Source: G965197555 sp965197555
Lineage (GTDB): Bacteria > Chloroflexota > Dehalococcoidia > Lucifugimonadales > UBA3495
Length of the DNA: 64,000 nt
Reading direction: 5' to 3'
Assembly: GCA_965197555.1 (NCBI GenBank)
Contig: OZ240213.1
Location: 558,001-622,000 of the forward strand
Both the position numbers and the translations under genes were made by a program. Below are positions 1 through 8,350 of this stretch, in pieces. Below the pieces are notes generated by a model. It had not been told where the DNA came from, ran no database searches, and worked only from the letters and a program-made list of their open reading frames with translations. The number at the start of each line of letters is the position of its first letter. Position 1 is the stretch's first letter.

Positions 1-21
1 ACTGATAACTGTTCTGGTGTC

Positions 22-38
22 TTTCGACAAGTTCAGGA
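22..38. repeat. partial copy of the dispersed TTCGACAAG repeat
   Basis: The bases TTCGACAAGTTCAGG match the core of the repeat family that forms the array at 16.1-17.3 kb, read in the opposite orientation to the TGAGCTTGTCGAA form and with one change. It lies upstream of the cytochrome c gene. Nothing else is recognisable in the first 100 bases. Confidence 0.4.
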
Positions 39-128
39 AAAGCGTTTGGTGGTGAGCTGGCAGAATACCGCACATCCCTTATTGTCACGACGGGGACCGG
101 AGTGAAACTAAGTCGGGTGATACATACC

Positions 129-629
129 ATGAAGGGACTGGGGCAGCTCCCTGCAAGCGGGTGGAAGGTCCTGGGGATGGTCTTGGTAGTGGGCATGTTG
201 GCATTAGCCTGCGGCCAGGGATCTTATCCCCTGGACATCTTCTATGAGATGCACTATCAGCAGTCCTACAAGTCCCACGAGCCGCCCCGGTTGAGTGTGC
301 CGGAGAGCGCCGTGCCTTGGTTTCCGCCCACCCAGTCCACCTCCTACAACAGCGGGGAGCACCTGTTCACAGTGAATTGCTCCATGTGCCACGGCCCGAC
401 GGGCAAGGGAGACGGCCCGGTGCTTCAAACACTGATGAGCAAGTATGACTACGAGCCGCTGGTCGACCCTGACCTGACATCTGCAGCGGTCGTCGCCCTC
501 CAACGGCAAGGTATGATGGGGTACATGAGTAGCGGAATTGTGGTCATGCCCAGCTTCACCAAGTTGCTAACGCCTGAGGAAATGGATTCCATAGTCGATT
601 ACGTTATGGAAGATTTACAACAGCCATGA
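129..629 (+). CDS. c-type cytochrome lipoprotein
   Basis: A small electron-transfer protein predicted to sit on the outer face of the cytoplasmic membrane. The chosen ATG at 129 gives 166 residues, has GGGTGA 8 bases upstream, and puts a hydrophobic stretch directly before a lipobox-like LALAC (Cys28). A GTG at 102 is in frame but has its purine stretch too close. One haem-binding CSMCH motif (Cys84, Cys87, His88) is followed by GPTGKGDGP, typical of class I cytochromes, and a VVMPSF stretch with Met140 is a candidate axial ligand. The sequence between lipid anchor and haem domain recalls the ActE-like cytochromes of alternative complex III, but no other such subunits are present. It lies just ahead of the cytochrome c maturation genes and could be a client or part of that block. 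Confidence 0.85.
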   Translation: MKGLGQLPASGWKVLGMVLVVGMLALACGQGSYPLDIFYEMHYQQSYKSHEPPRLSVPESAVPWFPPTQSTSYNSGEHLFTVNCSMCHGPTGKGDGPVLQTLMSKYDYEPLVDPDLTSAAVVALQRQGMMGYMSSGIVVMPSFTKLLTPEEMDSIVDYVMEDLQQP

Positions 630-706
630 TCTCCCGCGGCATAAGATGAGAGGCCCGGTTCCTACCCACTAGACACTCCGCAGAATCCCCTCCAAACTAT
701 AACCTC

Positions 707-1402
707 ATGATTCGCCCAACTCCGGCATCGACTGTCTTGATTACTCTCTTGGGCCTTAGCCGAAGGGCGAGGTACCTTGCGGCCGTGATTGCCCTGATGG
801 TTGTCGTGCTGTTCCTGACTGGCAGCCCGTTGCTGGCCCAGCAGGAGGACCGCCAGGGGACCCCTCCACCTGCCTCGGGATACGACGAGCGAGAGGCCCA
901 AGCCATCGACAAAATGTTGATGTGCCCGGTCTGCCCCGCGATCACCATCGACCAAGCTAATGTAGAATTGGCTCAGCAAATGCGGAGCCTGGTACGGGAA
1001 ATGCTGGGCCAAGGCGCCAGCCGGGACGAGATACTTGCCTTTTTTGCCCAGCGCTATGGCACCGACGTACTGGCTGCTCCTCCCAAGACAGGAGCCAATC
1101 TACTGGTCTGGGTCCTGCCCGTGGTGGCCGTGGTAGCCGTGTTAATAGCGGGCCTTTTTGTGATTCGGACCATGTCGAGGCGCGGCTCAGGAGAGCCAAT
1201 TACCGAGCCTGGACCGGGGGATGACTTGGACGAATATCTAGACCAAGTGGACCGCGAATTGTCGTTGGCCGATGATCCGACAGCGCCTAAAGTGAGATCT
1301 TACGGTGCGGCAGGTTCAAGGCGGCCGCTCGTTGGGCCTGAATCACCGCCAGCGGCGGGCGAAGCAGACATGGACCTCTCACCGGACAGAGGACAAGGCT
1401 AA
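707..1402 (+). CDS. ccmH: cytochrome c maturation protein CcmH
   Basis: Thiol-disulfide protein of system I cytochrome c maturation, which keeps the apocytochrome CxxCH cysteines reduced for haem attachment. The N-terminus has a membrane/signal segment (about residues 24-45). It is followed by the hallmark LMCPVC (Cys73, Cys76), the family's LRCPVC motif, and a three-helix region with DEILAFFAQRYG. A second membrane segment (about 127-150) and an acidic cytoplasmic tail of about 80 residues follow; the tail is longer than in the short CcmH of proteobacteria. The next gene, ccmF, starts one base after the stop, so the two are almost certainly co-transcribed. Confidence 0.9.
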   Translation: MIRPTPASTVLITLLGLSRRARYLAAVIALMVVVLFLTGSPLLAQQEDRQGTPPPASGYDEREAQAIDKMLMCPVCPAITIDQANVELAQQMRSLVREMLGQGASRDEILAFFAQRYGTDVLAAPPKTGANLLVWVLPVVAVVAVLIAGLFVIRTMSRRGSGEPITEPGPGDDLDEYLDQVDRELSLADDPTAPKVRSYGAAGSRRPLVGPESPPAAGEADMDLSPDRGQG

Positions 1403-1403
1403 A

Positions 1404-3401
1404 ATGGCTGACTTGGGCGCGATATGTCTTTGGATAGCCTTGGCCCTGGCCTCTTATTCCGCCATCGGCTCCGCGGTTGGTAAGGTGCGAGGCGGCGATG
1501 CCCTAATTGAAAGCTCCCGAAGCGCCATGTACCTGACGGTCTTGGTGTTAATGATCGCCACCTTCAGCCTGATCATGGCCTTCATCACCCGGGACTTCGA
1601 AATCGCTTACGTGGCTGGCCACAGCGATCTAGCAATGCCGGACCGGTTCACCTGGGTGGCTTTCTACGCTGGCAACGAGGGATCGCTGCTCTACATAGCT
1701 TTTGCCCTCTCGGCGCTGGCGGCGCTGGCAGTGTGGCGGGCCCCGGCGACGGTGCGGGACACCTTGCCCTATACCACCTCGATTCTAATGGTGGTGCTGG
1801 CCTTCTTTGTAGCTGTCATGGCGTTCCTGGCCAACCCTTTCGATAAGCTCCCATTTGTGCCTCCCGACGGCCAAGGCATAAACCCACTGTTGACCCACCT
1901 GGGTATGTTCGTACATCCACCGGCCCTTATGGCCGGTCTAATCTGTGTCAGCTTGCCATTGGCTTTCGCACTGGGCTCTCTGATCGGTGGTAAGACCGGA
2001 GATGAGTGGGTCGACGCGGGCCGGCTGTGGGGCATCATCTCATGGGCTTTGCTAGCGGGAGGACTGTTGTTGGGGTCTTGGTGGGCCTATACCATCCTGG
2101 GCTGGGGGGGTTTCTGGTTCTGGGACCCGGTGGAGAACGCGGCGTTCATGCCCTGGTTGGCATTGACTGCCTTCGTCCACTCCATCATGGTCCAAAAACG
2201 CCGGCGGATGTTTCGTATGTGGAACATTGTGCTGATCAACGTAGCCTTCGGGCTCGCGCTGTATGGCATGTTCATGAACCGGGGTGGCCCCGTGCCATCG
2301 GTCCACTCGTTCGGGGCGTCCACCCTGGGCTGGATATTCCTGCTTTTTCTTGCCGTGGGGGTATTGGTGCCGTTCGCCATTTTTTTCTGGCGTTATCACC
2401 AGCTCAAGAGCGCACAAAACCTGGACTCGATGCTCTCGCGGGAAGCAGCCTTCCTGGTGAACAACCTACTGCTCTTGGGTATTGCCTTCGTCACCCTCTG
2501 GGGTACCGTGGCCCCGTTGCTCTCCCGGCTCACCGGTGGGGAAGAAATAACTGTAGCCCGGCCTTTCTACGATCAAGTGAACGGCCCACTCCTATTGGGC
2601 TTGCTGTTTCTAATGGGAGTGGGGCCGCTGTTGCCGTGGCGCAGGACCAGCCCCATTGGGGTAGCCCGGTCTTTACTTATACCCGGCAGCGTCGCCGTCA
2701 TAGTCGTTCTGGCATTGGTCGCTTTGGGAATTCGGGAATATTATCCACTCATCGGGTTTGGGCTAGGTGCTCTGGTCGCGGCGAGTATATTCCTTGAATG
2801 GGCGAGGGGTTCTCGGTCTAGGCATGCTTCTCTGGGGGAAGTATACCCGCTGGCCTTCGCCCGGCTGGTCTGGGCCAACCGTCCGCGTTATGGAGGATAT
2901 GTCGTTCATTTATCCGTTGTAATGGTGGCCCTGGGGGTAATCGGGGCTTCTTTCTTCAGCACGCAACGGGACGTGGTGCTGGCGCCGGGTGAGCAGGTCA
3001 CCGTTGACGGCTATGAATTAACCTATTTAGGCACGGTGGAAAAAATCGAAGGTAATCGCACCGAATTCGTGTCTACCGTGGAGGTCCGCCGAGACAGCAA
3101 CCTGATCGATACGCTACACCCGGACCGGGCCTTCTATCCGTCCTTCAACATGGCCGCCACCCGCGCCGCCATCCGGTCCAATCCAGTGGAAGACCTATAC
3201 GTGGTCCCCAGCGAGAACTTGCCCGACGGCAGCGTTGGGTTCCGGATACTGGTGAACCCATTAATCTGGTGGATGTGGGTGGCCGGCCCGGTGCTGATAC
3301 TGGGCACCGTGGTGGCGCTATGGCCTCAAATAAGCAGCGAGCCAGCAAGGGCCAGGGTGGCAGCGCGGGTCCCAAGCCGCTACCGCCCCTCTTCGGCCTG
3401 A
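1404..3401 (+). CDS. ccmF: haem lyase CcmF
   Basis: Polytopic membrane protein that joins haem to the CxxCH motif of apocytochromes on the outer membrane face. The ATG at 1404 follows the ccmH stop by one base and gives 665 residues, normal for the family; an upstream in-frame start would overlap ccmH and add unrelated sequence. The tryptophan-rich WWD segment WGGFWFWDPVENAA lies at about residues 233-247, with a His-Pro-Pro haem-ligand region (GMFVHPPALM) before it. Many hydrophobic helices and a C-terminal periplasmic domain preceding a last helix complete the layout. CcmE is not seen and may lie left of the window. Confidence 0.95.
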   Translation: MADLGAICLWIALALASYSAIGSAVGKVRGGDALIESSRSAMYLTVLVLMIATFSLIMAFITRDFEIAYVAGHSDLAMPDRFTWVAFYAGNEGSLLYIAFALSALAALAVWRAPATVRDTLPYTTSILMVVLAFFVAVMAFLANPFDKLPFVPPDGQGINPLLTHLGMFVHPPALMAGLICVSLPLAFALGSLIGGKTGDEWVDAGRLWGIISWALLAGGLLLGSWWAYTILGWGGFWFWDPVENAAFMPWLALTAFVHSIMVQKRRRMFRMWNIVLINVAFGLALYGMFMNRGGPVPSVHSFGASTLGWIFLLFLAVGVLVPFAIFFWRYHQLKSAQNLDSMLSREAAFLVNNLLLLGIAFVTLWGTVAPLLSRLTGGEEITVARPFYDQVNGPLLLGLLFLMGVGPLLPWRRTSPIGVARSLLIPGSVAVIVVLALVALGIREYYPLIGFGLGALVAASIFLEWARGSRSRHASLGEVYPLAFARLVWANRPRYGGYVVHLSVVMVALGVIGASFFSTQRDVVLAPGEQVTVDGYELTYLGTVEKIEGNRTEFVSTVEVRRDSNLIDTLHPDRAFYPSFNMAATRAAIRSNPVEDLYVVPSENLPDGSVGFRILVNPLIWWMWVAGPVLILGTVVALWPQISSEPARARVAARVPSRYRPSSA

Positions 3402-3419
3402 GGACCTGCGGATTTTGCT

Positions 3420-3812
3420 ATGCCCTACCTAATTGGCGGCCTTCTGGCGGCCTTCAGTATCGCGATATTGATTTATCCCTTTATTCGCCGCCGCCTTCCG
3501 CTGTCGGCAGAGGTTAGAGAAGATTCCTCGGGCGGGGACACAGAGCTGGCTGGTCTCTACGAAAGCATTCGGACTTTACAACTGGAACATCAACTGGGAA
3601 ACATTGCGCAGCAAGTGTATGAGGAGCAACTTCGGGGCTATCGGTTGCAGGCAGCCCAGTCCTTGAGACGTGAAGCTAGGAGCCAAACGGAGGCAGCCGA
3701 ATGGCTGCTGGAGCAGGAGGTCCTGAATGCCCGCGGGGACTTGCAATCTAGCGATGGGACCATGGGTCTCGCCCGGCCATCAGTCGTAGAGGACACCGGG
3801 GACGCCCAGTGA
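3420..3812 (+). CDS. CcmI-like small membrane protein
   Basis: A 130-residue protein with one N-terminal membrane helix (about residues 4-23) followed by basic residues and a cytoplasmic helical region (TELAGLYESIRTLQLEHQLG). It resembles the N-terminal part of CcmI/CycH or the small helper proteins of Gram-positive-type ccm clusters, but lacks the TPR-rich periplasmic part of full CcmI. The next gene's GTG overlaps its stop by 3 bases, so it belongs to the ccm operon. The name rests on position and the helix-plus-coiled-coil architecture; no catalytic motif is visible. Confidence 0.55.
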   Translation: MPYLIGGLLAAFSIAILIYPFIRRRLPLSAEVREDSSGGDTELAGLYESIRTLQLEHQLGNIAQQVYEEQLRGYRLQAAQSLRREARSQTEAAEWLLEQEVLNARGDLQSSDGTMGLARPSVVEDTGDAQ

Positions 3813-5080
3813 AACGTGGAAACGGAACCATGCCCTTCCCCAGACCGACGATATTATTACCCGTATTACTGGCGGCCGGTCTGGCGCTGGCCGCCAGTGT
3901 CGCTGTCTGGGGAGATGTTTCGGCTCAGCAGGCCTTCTCCATTCAGGGAAGTGTGGTCAACGGTACCGATGGAGGAGAGCCACCTCAGGACCTGTTGGTG
4001 CTGATGTTGGTGTCCAGCATCTCCGGGGACTTGGTGTTTACCGGCAGGACTCACACAGACGATTCGGGTCAATTCCGATTTGATACGTCTCCTGAAGTTG
4101 AGCACGGTGTCTACTCTTTTAGAGTGGAATACGCCGGGGTTGTTTACAATGCCTCTTGGTCCCTGGAGGAGGCGCAGGAAGGCGTGACCCTAAATGTGTT
4201 TGAAACAACCCTGGACTTGACGGTACTGCGGGTCCTGAGGCAAGTCATGGTAATAGTGGATGTGGACGAAACAAACCAACGGTTGGGAGTCGTGCAATTT
4301 GTCAGGCTGGTCAACAACAGTGACCGAACGCTAACGCCCGATCTCAGTAACCCGGGTCAGATGAGGTTTCTGAGGTTTTCTTTGCCGCCTCAAGCCCAGG
4401 AACTCAGTGTGGAATCGGACCTGCCCAGCGGGGACATCATCTCCGTAGGTACAGGATTCGCTTTAACTTCCGCCGTCACTCCGGGCGACCACAGCATCAA
4501 GTACTCTTTTCTGGTTCCATACAGTGACGAGACTCTGCTGTATCGCTTGGGTCTACACCAAGGGGCCGACTTCGTCCAGGTCCTAGTATCGGATCGCTTC
4601 TCAAGCATCAACGTCCAGTCTATGACTCCTACAGAAGCCATTAACATAGAAGGAACCTTGTACCGCGCCTGGGAGAGCACGGATTTTGAATCTGGACAAG
4701 GGTTGAGTCTGGAACTCTCCGGCCTTCCTCAACGCGGCGTGCTGGCCCGCCTCGAACATTCGATCACCCGTGGGGCGTTCTGGCAGGTTGCGATTCCCAG
4801 CGCCCTGGGAGCAGTGCTAGCTATTCTCTTGATTCTTGGGGCAACTAGGCTGTACCGCGGCGGCGCCATCCCAGAAATCTCAGTAGCCAACGGGGGAACT
4901 CCCGATTTTTCCGGCAGTGAAGAGATGATACGCGAACTGGCCTCCCTGGACGAGCAGTTTCATAGAGGAGAGTTGCTCAATCCCGATTACCAGCAGCGCC
5001 GACAGGACTTGAAGCGCCGGATCCTTGATGGCCTGGTAGTAAAGCCCGACGATGCTCAGCTATCCACGATGGACAGGTAA
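3809..5080 (+). CDS. membrane-anchored protein with carboxypeptidase-regulatory-like domain, unknown function
   Basis: Not a named family to me. The start is the GTG at 3809, overlapping the upstream stop; an ATG at 3830 is also possible. An N-terminal signal peptide ends near VSAQQ. It is followed by a beta-rich domain (FSIQGSVVNGTDGGE, DDSGQFRFDTSP) like the carboxypeptidase regulatory-like/greA-type Ig folds, then a longer beta region. One membrane helix (about residues 325-347) precedes a short cytoplasmic tail with MIRELASLDEQFHRGELLN, similar to the short C-terminal helices of CcmI-type proteins. It is flanked by ccm genes with almost no spacing (ccmG begins 3 bases after), which suggests a role in cytochrome c assembly or apocytochrome handling. 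That role is inferred from position only. Confidence 0.75.
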   Translation: MKRGNGTMPFPRPTILLPVLLAAGLALAASVAVWGDVSAQQAFSIQGSVVNGTDGGEPPQDLLVLMLVSSISGDLVFTGRTHTDDSGQFRFDTSPEVEHGVYSFRVEYAGVVYNASWSLEEAQEGVTLNVFETTLDLTVLRVLRQVMVIVDVDETNQRLGVVQFVRLVNNSDRTLTPDLSNPGQMRFLRFSLPPQAQELSVESDLPSGDIISVGTGFALTSAVTPGDHSIKYSFLVPYSDETLLYRLGLHQGADFVQVLVSDRFSSINVQSMTPTEAINIEGTLYRAWESTDFESGQGLSLELSGLPQRGVLARLEHSITRGAFWQVAIPSALGAVLAILLILGATRLYRGGAIPEISVANGGTPDFSGSEEMIRELASLDEQFHRGELLNPDYQQRRQDLKRRILDGLVVKPDDAQLSTMDR

Positions 5081-5082
5081 TC

Positions 5083-5658
5083 GTGACCAAGCGGGCTTGG
5101 ATATTATTTGCTTCCGCTATTCCGGTGTTGGGCTTGATTGCCGTTCTAGGCTGGGCATCCGCCCAGTCTGGCGGCAATCCCGGAGGCCTGGCCGTGAATC
5201 GGGATTTCGGCCAAGTGAAAATCGATACCGCTCCAGCCCGGCCCTTCTCTTTAAACCTGCTGGAAGGTGGCACTCTAGAATGGGCCGACTTGGAAGGAAA
5301 AGCAGTGGTGCTGGATTTTTGGGCGTCTTGGTGTGGGCCCTGCCGTCACGAGGCGCCCGCTCTGGCCCAAGTGTACCTTGAATACGCCGACCTGCCTGTC
5401 GAGTTCGTTGGTATCAATCTGTGGGACCAGAAGGAGGGAGCGCTGCAGCACGTAAACCAGTTCAGCGTCCCCTACCCCAACGGCATCGACTCACGGGGAA
5501 TTATTGCTATCGACTATGGCGTCCGCGGTATCCCGGAAAAATACTTTATTAGCTCAGCGGGATTAATCACCAGAAAATTCGAGGGTCCCATGTCCGCTGA
5601 GGACCTTCGGGCTTCTCTGAATGAGCTTTTGGCATCAAGCTCCACCTCCTCCCAATAA
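5083..5658 (+). CDS. ccmG: thioredoxin-like CcmG/ResA/TlpA protein
   Basis: Membrane-tethered thiol-disulfide oxidoreductase working with CcmH to reduce apocytochrome cysteines. The N-terminal helix (about residues 5-27) anchors it. The thioredoxin fold starts near residue 55, with the active site WASWCGPC (Cys84, Cys87) and the cis-proline loop GVRGIPEKYFI. The length of 191 residues fits the TlpA family. The GTG start lies 3 bases after the previous stop, so it is the last gene of the ccm operon in view. Confidence 0.9.
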   Translation: MTKRAWILFASAIPVLGLIAVLGWASAQSGGNPGGLAVNRDFGQVKIDTAPARPFSLNLLEGGTLEWADLEGKAVVLDFWASWCGPCRHEAPALAQVYLEYADLPVEFVGINLWDQKEGALQHVNQFSVPYPNGIDSRGIIAIDYGVRGIPEKYFISSAGLITRKFEGPMSAEDLRASLNELLASSSTSSQ

Positions 5659-6074
5659 CCGTTAGCCCCACAATCGTTCCCTGGACTATTGGTGGAGTAT
5701 TGCCATCCTCGATCTTCTGCCATGGCTTTTACAATCTGCGCTGCTGCTCCCCATCCCTTTTCAGAGGCTTGCCGAACATCTCCCTGCGATAGCTCCCGAA
5801 TTGCTTGGGCCAGCAATTCTCTCCTCGCGGCTCTGTATGCTGCATTACAGACTCTAAATCCGGTGCTTTGGCGCACCCACAAGGGCTGTCACAGCGGCAA
5901 GGGTATATTGACAGGGAAGACGCGGTCAACGGCCCAGTTTACATGCCTTCCCTGTTGATGGGGGGATTAGAGGCACCGTCTTTCAGATACATCCAGCACG
6001 GCTTGGTTTTAGCGTGGCTCCCTATCCGGGTTGTCTAACTTCCCTCGGAGCCTGGAATCGGGTATTGTGTACCG
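5659..6074. other. 416-base gap with a HEPN-like remnant
   Basis: Between ccmG and the ROK gene there is no intact gene. On the minus strand, about 5697-5882 encodes a fragment resembling a HEPN/PaREP1-type protein (listed separately). The rest shows no recognisable coding, RNA or terminator structure. Confidence 0.5.
5697..5882 (-). pseudogene. HEPN/PaREP1-like domain fragment
   Basis: Minus-strand frame encoding about 62 residues with ARRELLAQAIRELSQGD, then QASEKGWGAAAQIVKAMAE and DRGW. This pattern (helix, small GD, QA-S-EK-WGAAA-xxVKA-AE-RGW) is the first half of a HEPN-fold protein of the PaREP1/HEPN type, often found with nucleotidyltransferases or in toxin-like pairs. After DRGW the similarity stops; the frame then runs antisense into the end of ccmG. 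The C-terminal half is therefore missing and no partner gene is present. I infer a decayed fragment. Confidence 0.5.
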
Positions 6075-7082
6075 ATGGCGGATAGCCCCGATGTAGCAGT
6101 GGCCATGGACTGGGGAGGTACCTGGAGTCGCGCGGCGGTAGTCGACCGCGGTGGGGAAATTCAATGGCAATCGCGGAAAGCCAATCCGCGAAACGGAACC
6201 CGTGACGAGTTCCTTGCTATTGCGGATGAATTGCTCCAGGCGGCGCTGGCGTGGCCGGTCCCCCAGTCCATCATTGGACTGGGGGTGGCGGTTGCGGGGC
6301 CGGTGGACCCTGAGACCGGCACCCTGTACGATCCGCCCAACCTTCGCATCTTGAACCGCGTATCGTTGAAAGACCGGTGGGAACAGTCTTTCGGCTTACC
6401 GGTGCTGGTGGGCAACGACGCCGACCTAGCGTCATTGGGGGAGTTCCACCATGGCGCTGGAAAAGAAGGGTTGAAGCGAGGGACTCCGCCTCGTACGCTG
6501 GCCTACATAACCCTCAGCACTGGAATCGGTGGCGGCGTGGTACACCGGGGCCAGTTATTTCTGGGTGCCCACGGTCTGGCCAGTGAGGTTGGTCACATAA
6601 CCATTGATCGGACAGCAGATGCCCCTGAATGTCCGTGCGGCGGCCGGGGCTGCTTAGAATCCCTGGCTTCAGGTACTGCCATTGCCCGCATCGCGCGTAC
6701 CAAGGTACCCGGGAGCGGTTCACGAATTCACGAGCTAGCCGACGAAGGGCTTGAGTCCATTACCTCGGAAACAGTATTCAGGGCGGCGGCTGAGGGAGAT
6801 GAGCTAGCCTTGCACATTCTGGAAGGCGTGGTCCAAGCCCTGGGAATCGGCCTGACCAACGTCCTCCACGCGTACAATCCGGACTTGGTGGTGTTGGGAG
6901 GCGGAGTGACCATTGGGCTTACCGGCCTGGGGCTCCTGCCCCGGATTGAGTCCATCATGCTGCAAAGAGCGATGAGCCAGCGCCACAGAGACGTATCTCT
7001 GATCTCCAGCCAGTTGGGAGACGCCGCCGGATTGGTGGGCGCGAGTGCGATGGTGTGGCAAGCTCTCGGAGGCGGTAGCTAG
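6075..7082 (+). CDS. ROK family sugar kinase (glucokinase-like)
   Basis: Predicted cytoplasmic ATP-dependent kinase of glucose or a related (amino) sugar. The N-terminal phosphate-binding loop is AMDWGGTWSRAAV. A GNDADLASLGE segment carries the family's substrate/catalytic Asp region, GHITID is followed by the zinc-binding CPCGGRGCLES (about residues 186-196), and VLGGGV is in the C-terminal lobe. The length of 335 fits ROK kinases; no N-terminal HTH is present, so it is not a ROK repressor. No clear ribosome-binding site precedes the ATG. It ends 24 bases before the convergent SDR gene. Confidence 0.85.
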   Translation: MADSPDVAVAMDWGGTWSRAAVVDRGGEIQWQSRKANPRNGTRDEFLAIADELLQAALAWPVPQSIIGLGVAVAGPVDPETGTLYDPPNLRILNRVSLKDRWEQSFGLPVLVGNDADLASLGEFHHGAGKEGLKRGTPPRTLAYITLSTGIGGGVVHRGQLFLGAHGLASEVGHITIDRTADAPECPCGGRGCLESLASGTAIARIARTKVPGSGSRIHELADEGLESITSETVFRAAAEGDELALHILEGVVQALGIGLTNVLHAYNPDLVVLGGGVTIGLTGLGLLPRIESIMLQRAMSQRHRDVSLISSQLGDAAGLVGASAMVWQALGGGS

Positions 7083-7106
7083 TTGCTCTTCAGCTAAGGC
7101 TGCCAA

Positions 7107-7874
7107 CTACACGATGTAACGCCCGCCCACCACGTTCAAACGGTCACCAGTGATATAGGCAGACTCGTCTGAGGCGAAGAAGAGGCAAGCGTTGGCGATA
7201 TCCTGGACCGTGGCCTGCCGACGCATAGGGATGGAATTCAGGTGCTCCGCTGAGTCCCGAGATATCTCATTGAACTCAGGGTACCACTCGGGGTGGGCCC
7301 GCTCGGTGTCGGTGGAGCCTGGGTTAACCATGTTAGCCCGGATGTTGTAGGGCGCCATCTCGGCGGCGATGGCCCGGATTAGGCCTAATAGCCCAGTCTT
7401 AGCCGTGGTTACCGACGCTGTACCCGGTCTCCCGGTGATGGAAGACTGGCCCCCCAACGCGATGATGCTGCCCTGACGGCGCTCGATCATGCCCGGCAAC
7501 ACAGCTCTGCAGAGATAGAATGCTCCGTGAAGATTAACCCCCATCACATGGTGCCACTCTTCATCGGACACTTCCAATATAGGCCGGTGGGGCCGGATTG
7601 CTACATTACTTACCAGCACATCGATCTTGCCCAACTCTCGGGTCCCTTCATCCACCATGTTGGCAACCCGGTCCGGGTCCGAAACATCCGCCAAGACAGT
7701 ATGGGTACGGACGCCCAACTCCCGACACTCCGAGGCGACCGCGTTGAGCTCTTGTTCACTTTCCCGGGTGTTCAAGATTAAATTGGCGCCTTCCCTGGCG
7801 AAGGTCAACGCGACCTCCCGCCCGATGTTCCGGCTAGCTCCGGTGATCAGCGCAACTTTTCCTTGTAGCCGCAT
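7107..7874 (-). CDS. short-chain dehydrogenase/reductase lacking the catalytic Tyr
   Basis: A 255-residue classical SDR fold protein. The ATG at 7874 is chosen because GGAGGG lies 7 bases upstream; a start at 7907 would add 11 unrelated residues. The NAD(P)-binding TGASRNIG (residues 11-18), LADVSD, the SN-A equivalent of NNAG near residue 90 and NLHGAF are all present. The Ser region (GGQSS) and Lys159 are kept, but the Tyr of YxxxK is Val155 (codon at 7410-7412). Classical SDRs need this Tyr for hydride transfer chemistry, so the usual ketoreductase activity is doubtful. The product could be a binding protein or use another base. Confidence 0.85.
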   Translation of the reverse strand: MRLQGKVALITGASRNIGREVALTFAREGANLILNTRESEQELNAVASECRELGVRTHTVLADVSDPDRVANMVDEGTRELGKIDVLVSNVAIRPHRPILEVSDEEWHHVMGVNLHGAFYLCRAVLPGMIERRQGSIIALGGQSSITGRPGTASVTTAKTGLLGLIRAIAAEMAPYNIRANMVNPGSTDTERAHPEWYPEFNEISRDSAEHLNSIPMRRQATVQDIANACLFFASDESAYITGDRLNVVGGRYIV

Positions 7875-8001
7875 TGGTAACCCTCCAACACGCGTTAGCT
7901 CCAGCACAAGAGGCTAACACATGGGGGCGATTTCTGGAATCGGCCTATGGCCGGAGCATGACCGGCGCTTTCGTCCCACTGGGCACGTAGCGGGCCCATT
8001 A

Positions 8002-8033
8002 CTATTCCGTATGTGGTATATTATTCGGAATAG
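8002..8033 (+). promoter_or_regulatory. inverted-repeat operator with embedded -10, ahead of the nuclease/DUF2283 pair
   Basis: Perfect 8-base arms CTATTCCG (8002-8009) and CGGAATAG (8026-8033) are separated by 16 bases that contain a -10-like TATATT (8017-8022). The ATG of the first gene is at 8043. This spacing suits an autorepressor site for the HTH-containing second gene, as in toxin-antitoxin operons. No convincing -35 was found. Confidence 0.5.
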
Positions 8034-8042
8034 AAATACCTG

Positions 8043-8348
8043 ATGGAGACTATCTTCCGGCGCTTCACTGATGAGGATGGAAGCGAGGTCAGCCTCACTG
8101 ATGAGCGGCTTACGCATATCCTGCGACGGCACCCTGAGATGGCCTTCCAGCTCCACAGGTTCGCCGAGACCCTTGCTGGTCCAGACGCGGTACGGCCCTC
8201 TAGATCCAGCCAGACCGTCCGGCTCTACCATCGACTCTATCCGGACTTGAGAGGAAGGAATCGCTACCTCTGCTTGGTGGTAGGGGGGCGTAGGAGTTAC
8301 TCCCTCATTCTAACGGCCTATCTAGATAGAAAGATCAAAGAAGATTGA
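8043..8348 (+). CDS. small BECR-fold-like nuclease, putative toxin
   Basis: A 101-residue basic protein. LTDERLTHILRRHPEM followed by a region ending RYLCLVVGGRRSYSLILTAYL resembles the small phage-type barnase/EndoU/colicin/RelE-like (PBECR) nucleases, which have a His in an HIxxRHP motif and C-terminal strands with conserved basic or polar residues. The next gene, DUF2283 fused to an HTH domain, begins two bases after its stop, the usual order for a toxin followed by a DNA-binding antitoxin. Nuclease activity is inferred from this resemblance and context. Confidence 0.55.
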   Translation: METIFRRFTDEDGSEVSLTDERLTHILRRHPEMAFQLHRFAETLAGPDAVRPSRSSQTVRLYHRLYPDLRGRNRYLCLVVGGRRSYSLILTAYLDRKIKED

Positions 8349-8350
8349 GC

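Noticed and set aside
2006..2797. 263-codon frame overlapping ccmF
   Set aside because: Shadow of the ccmF frame; no independent motifs.
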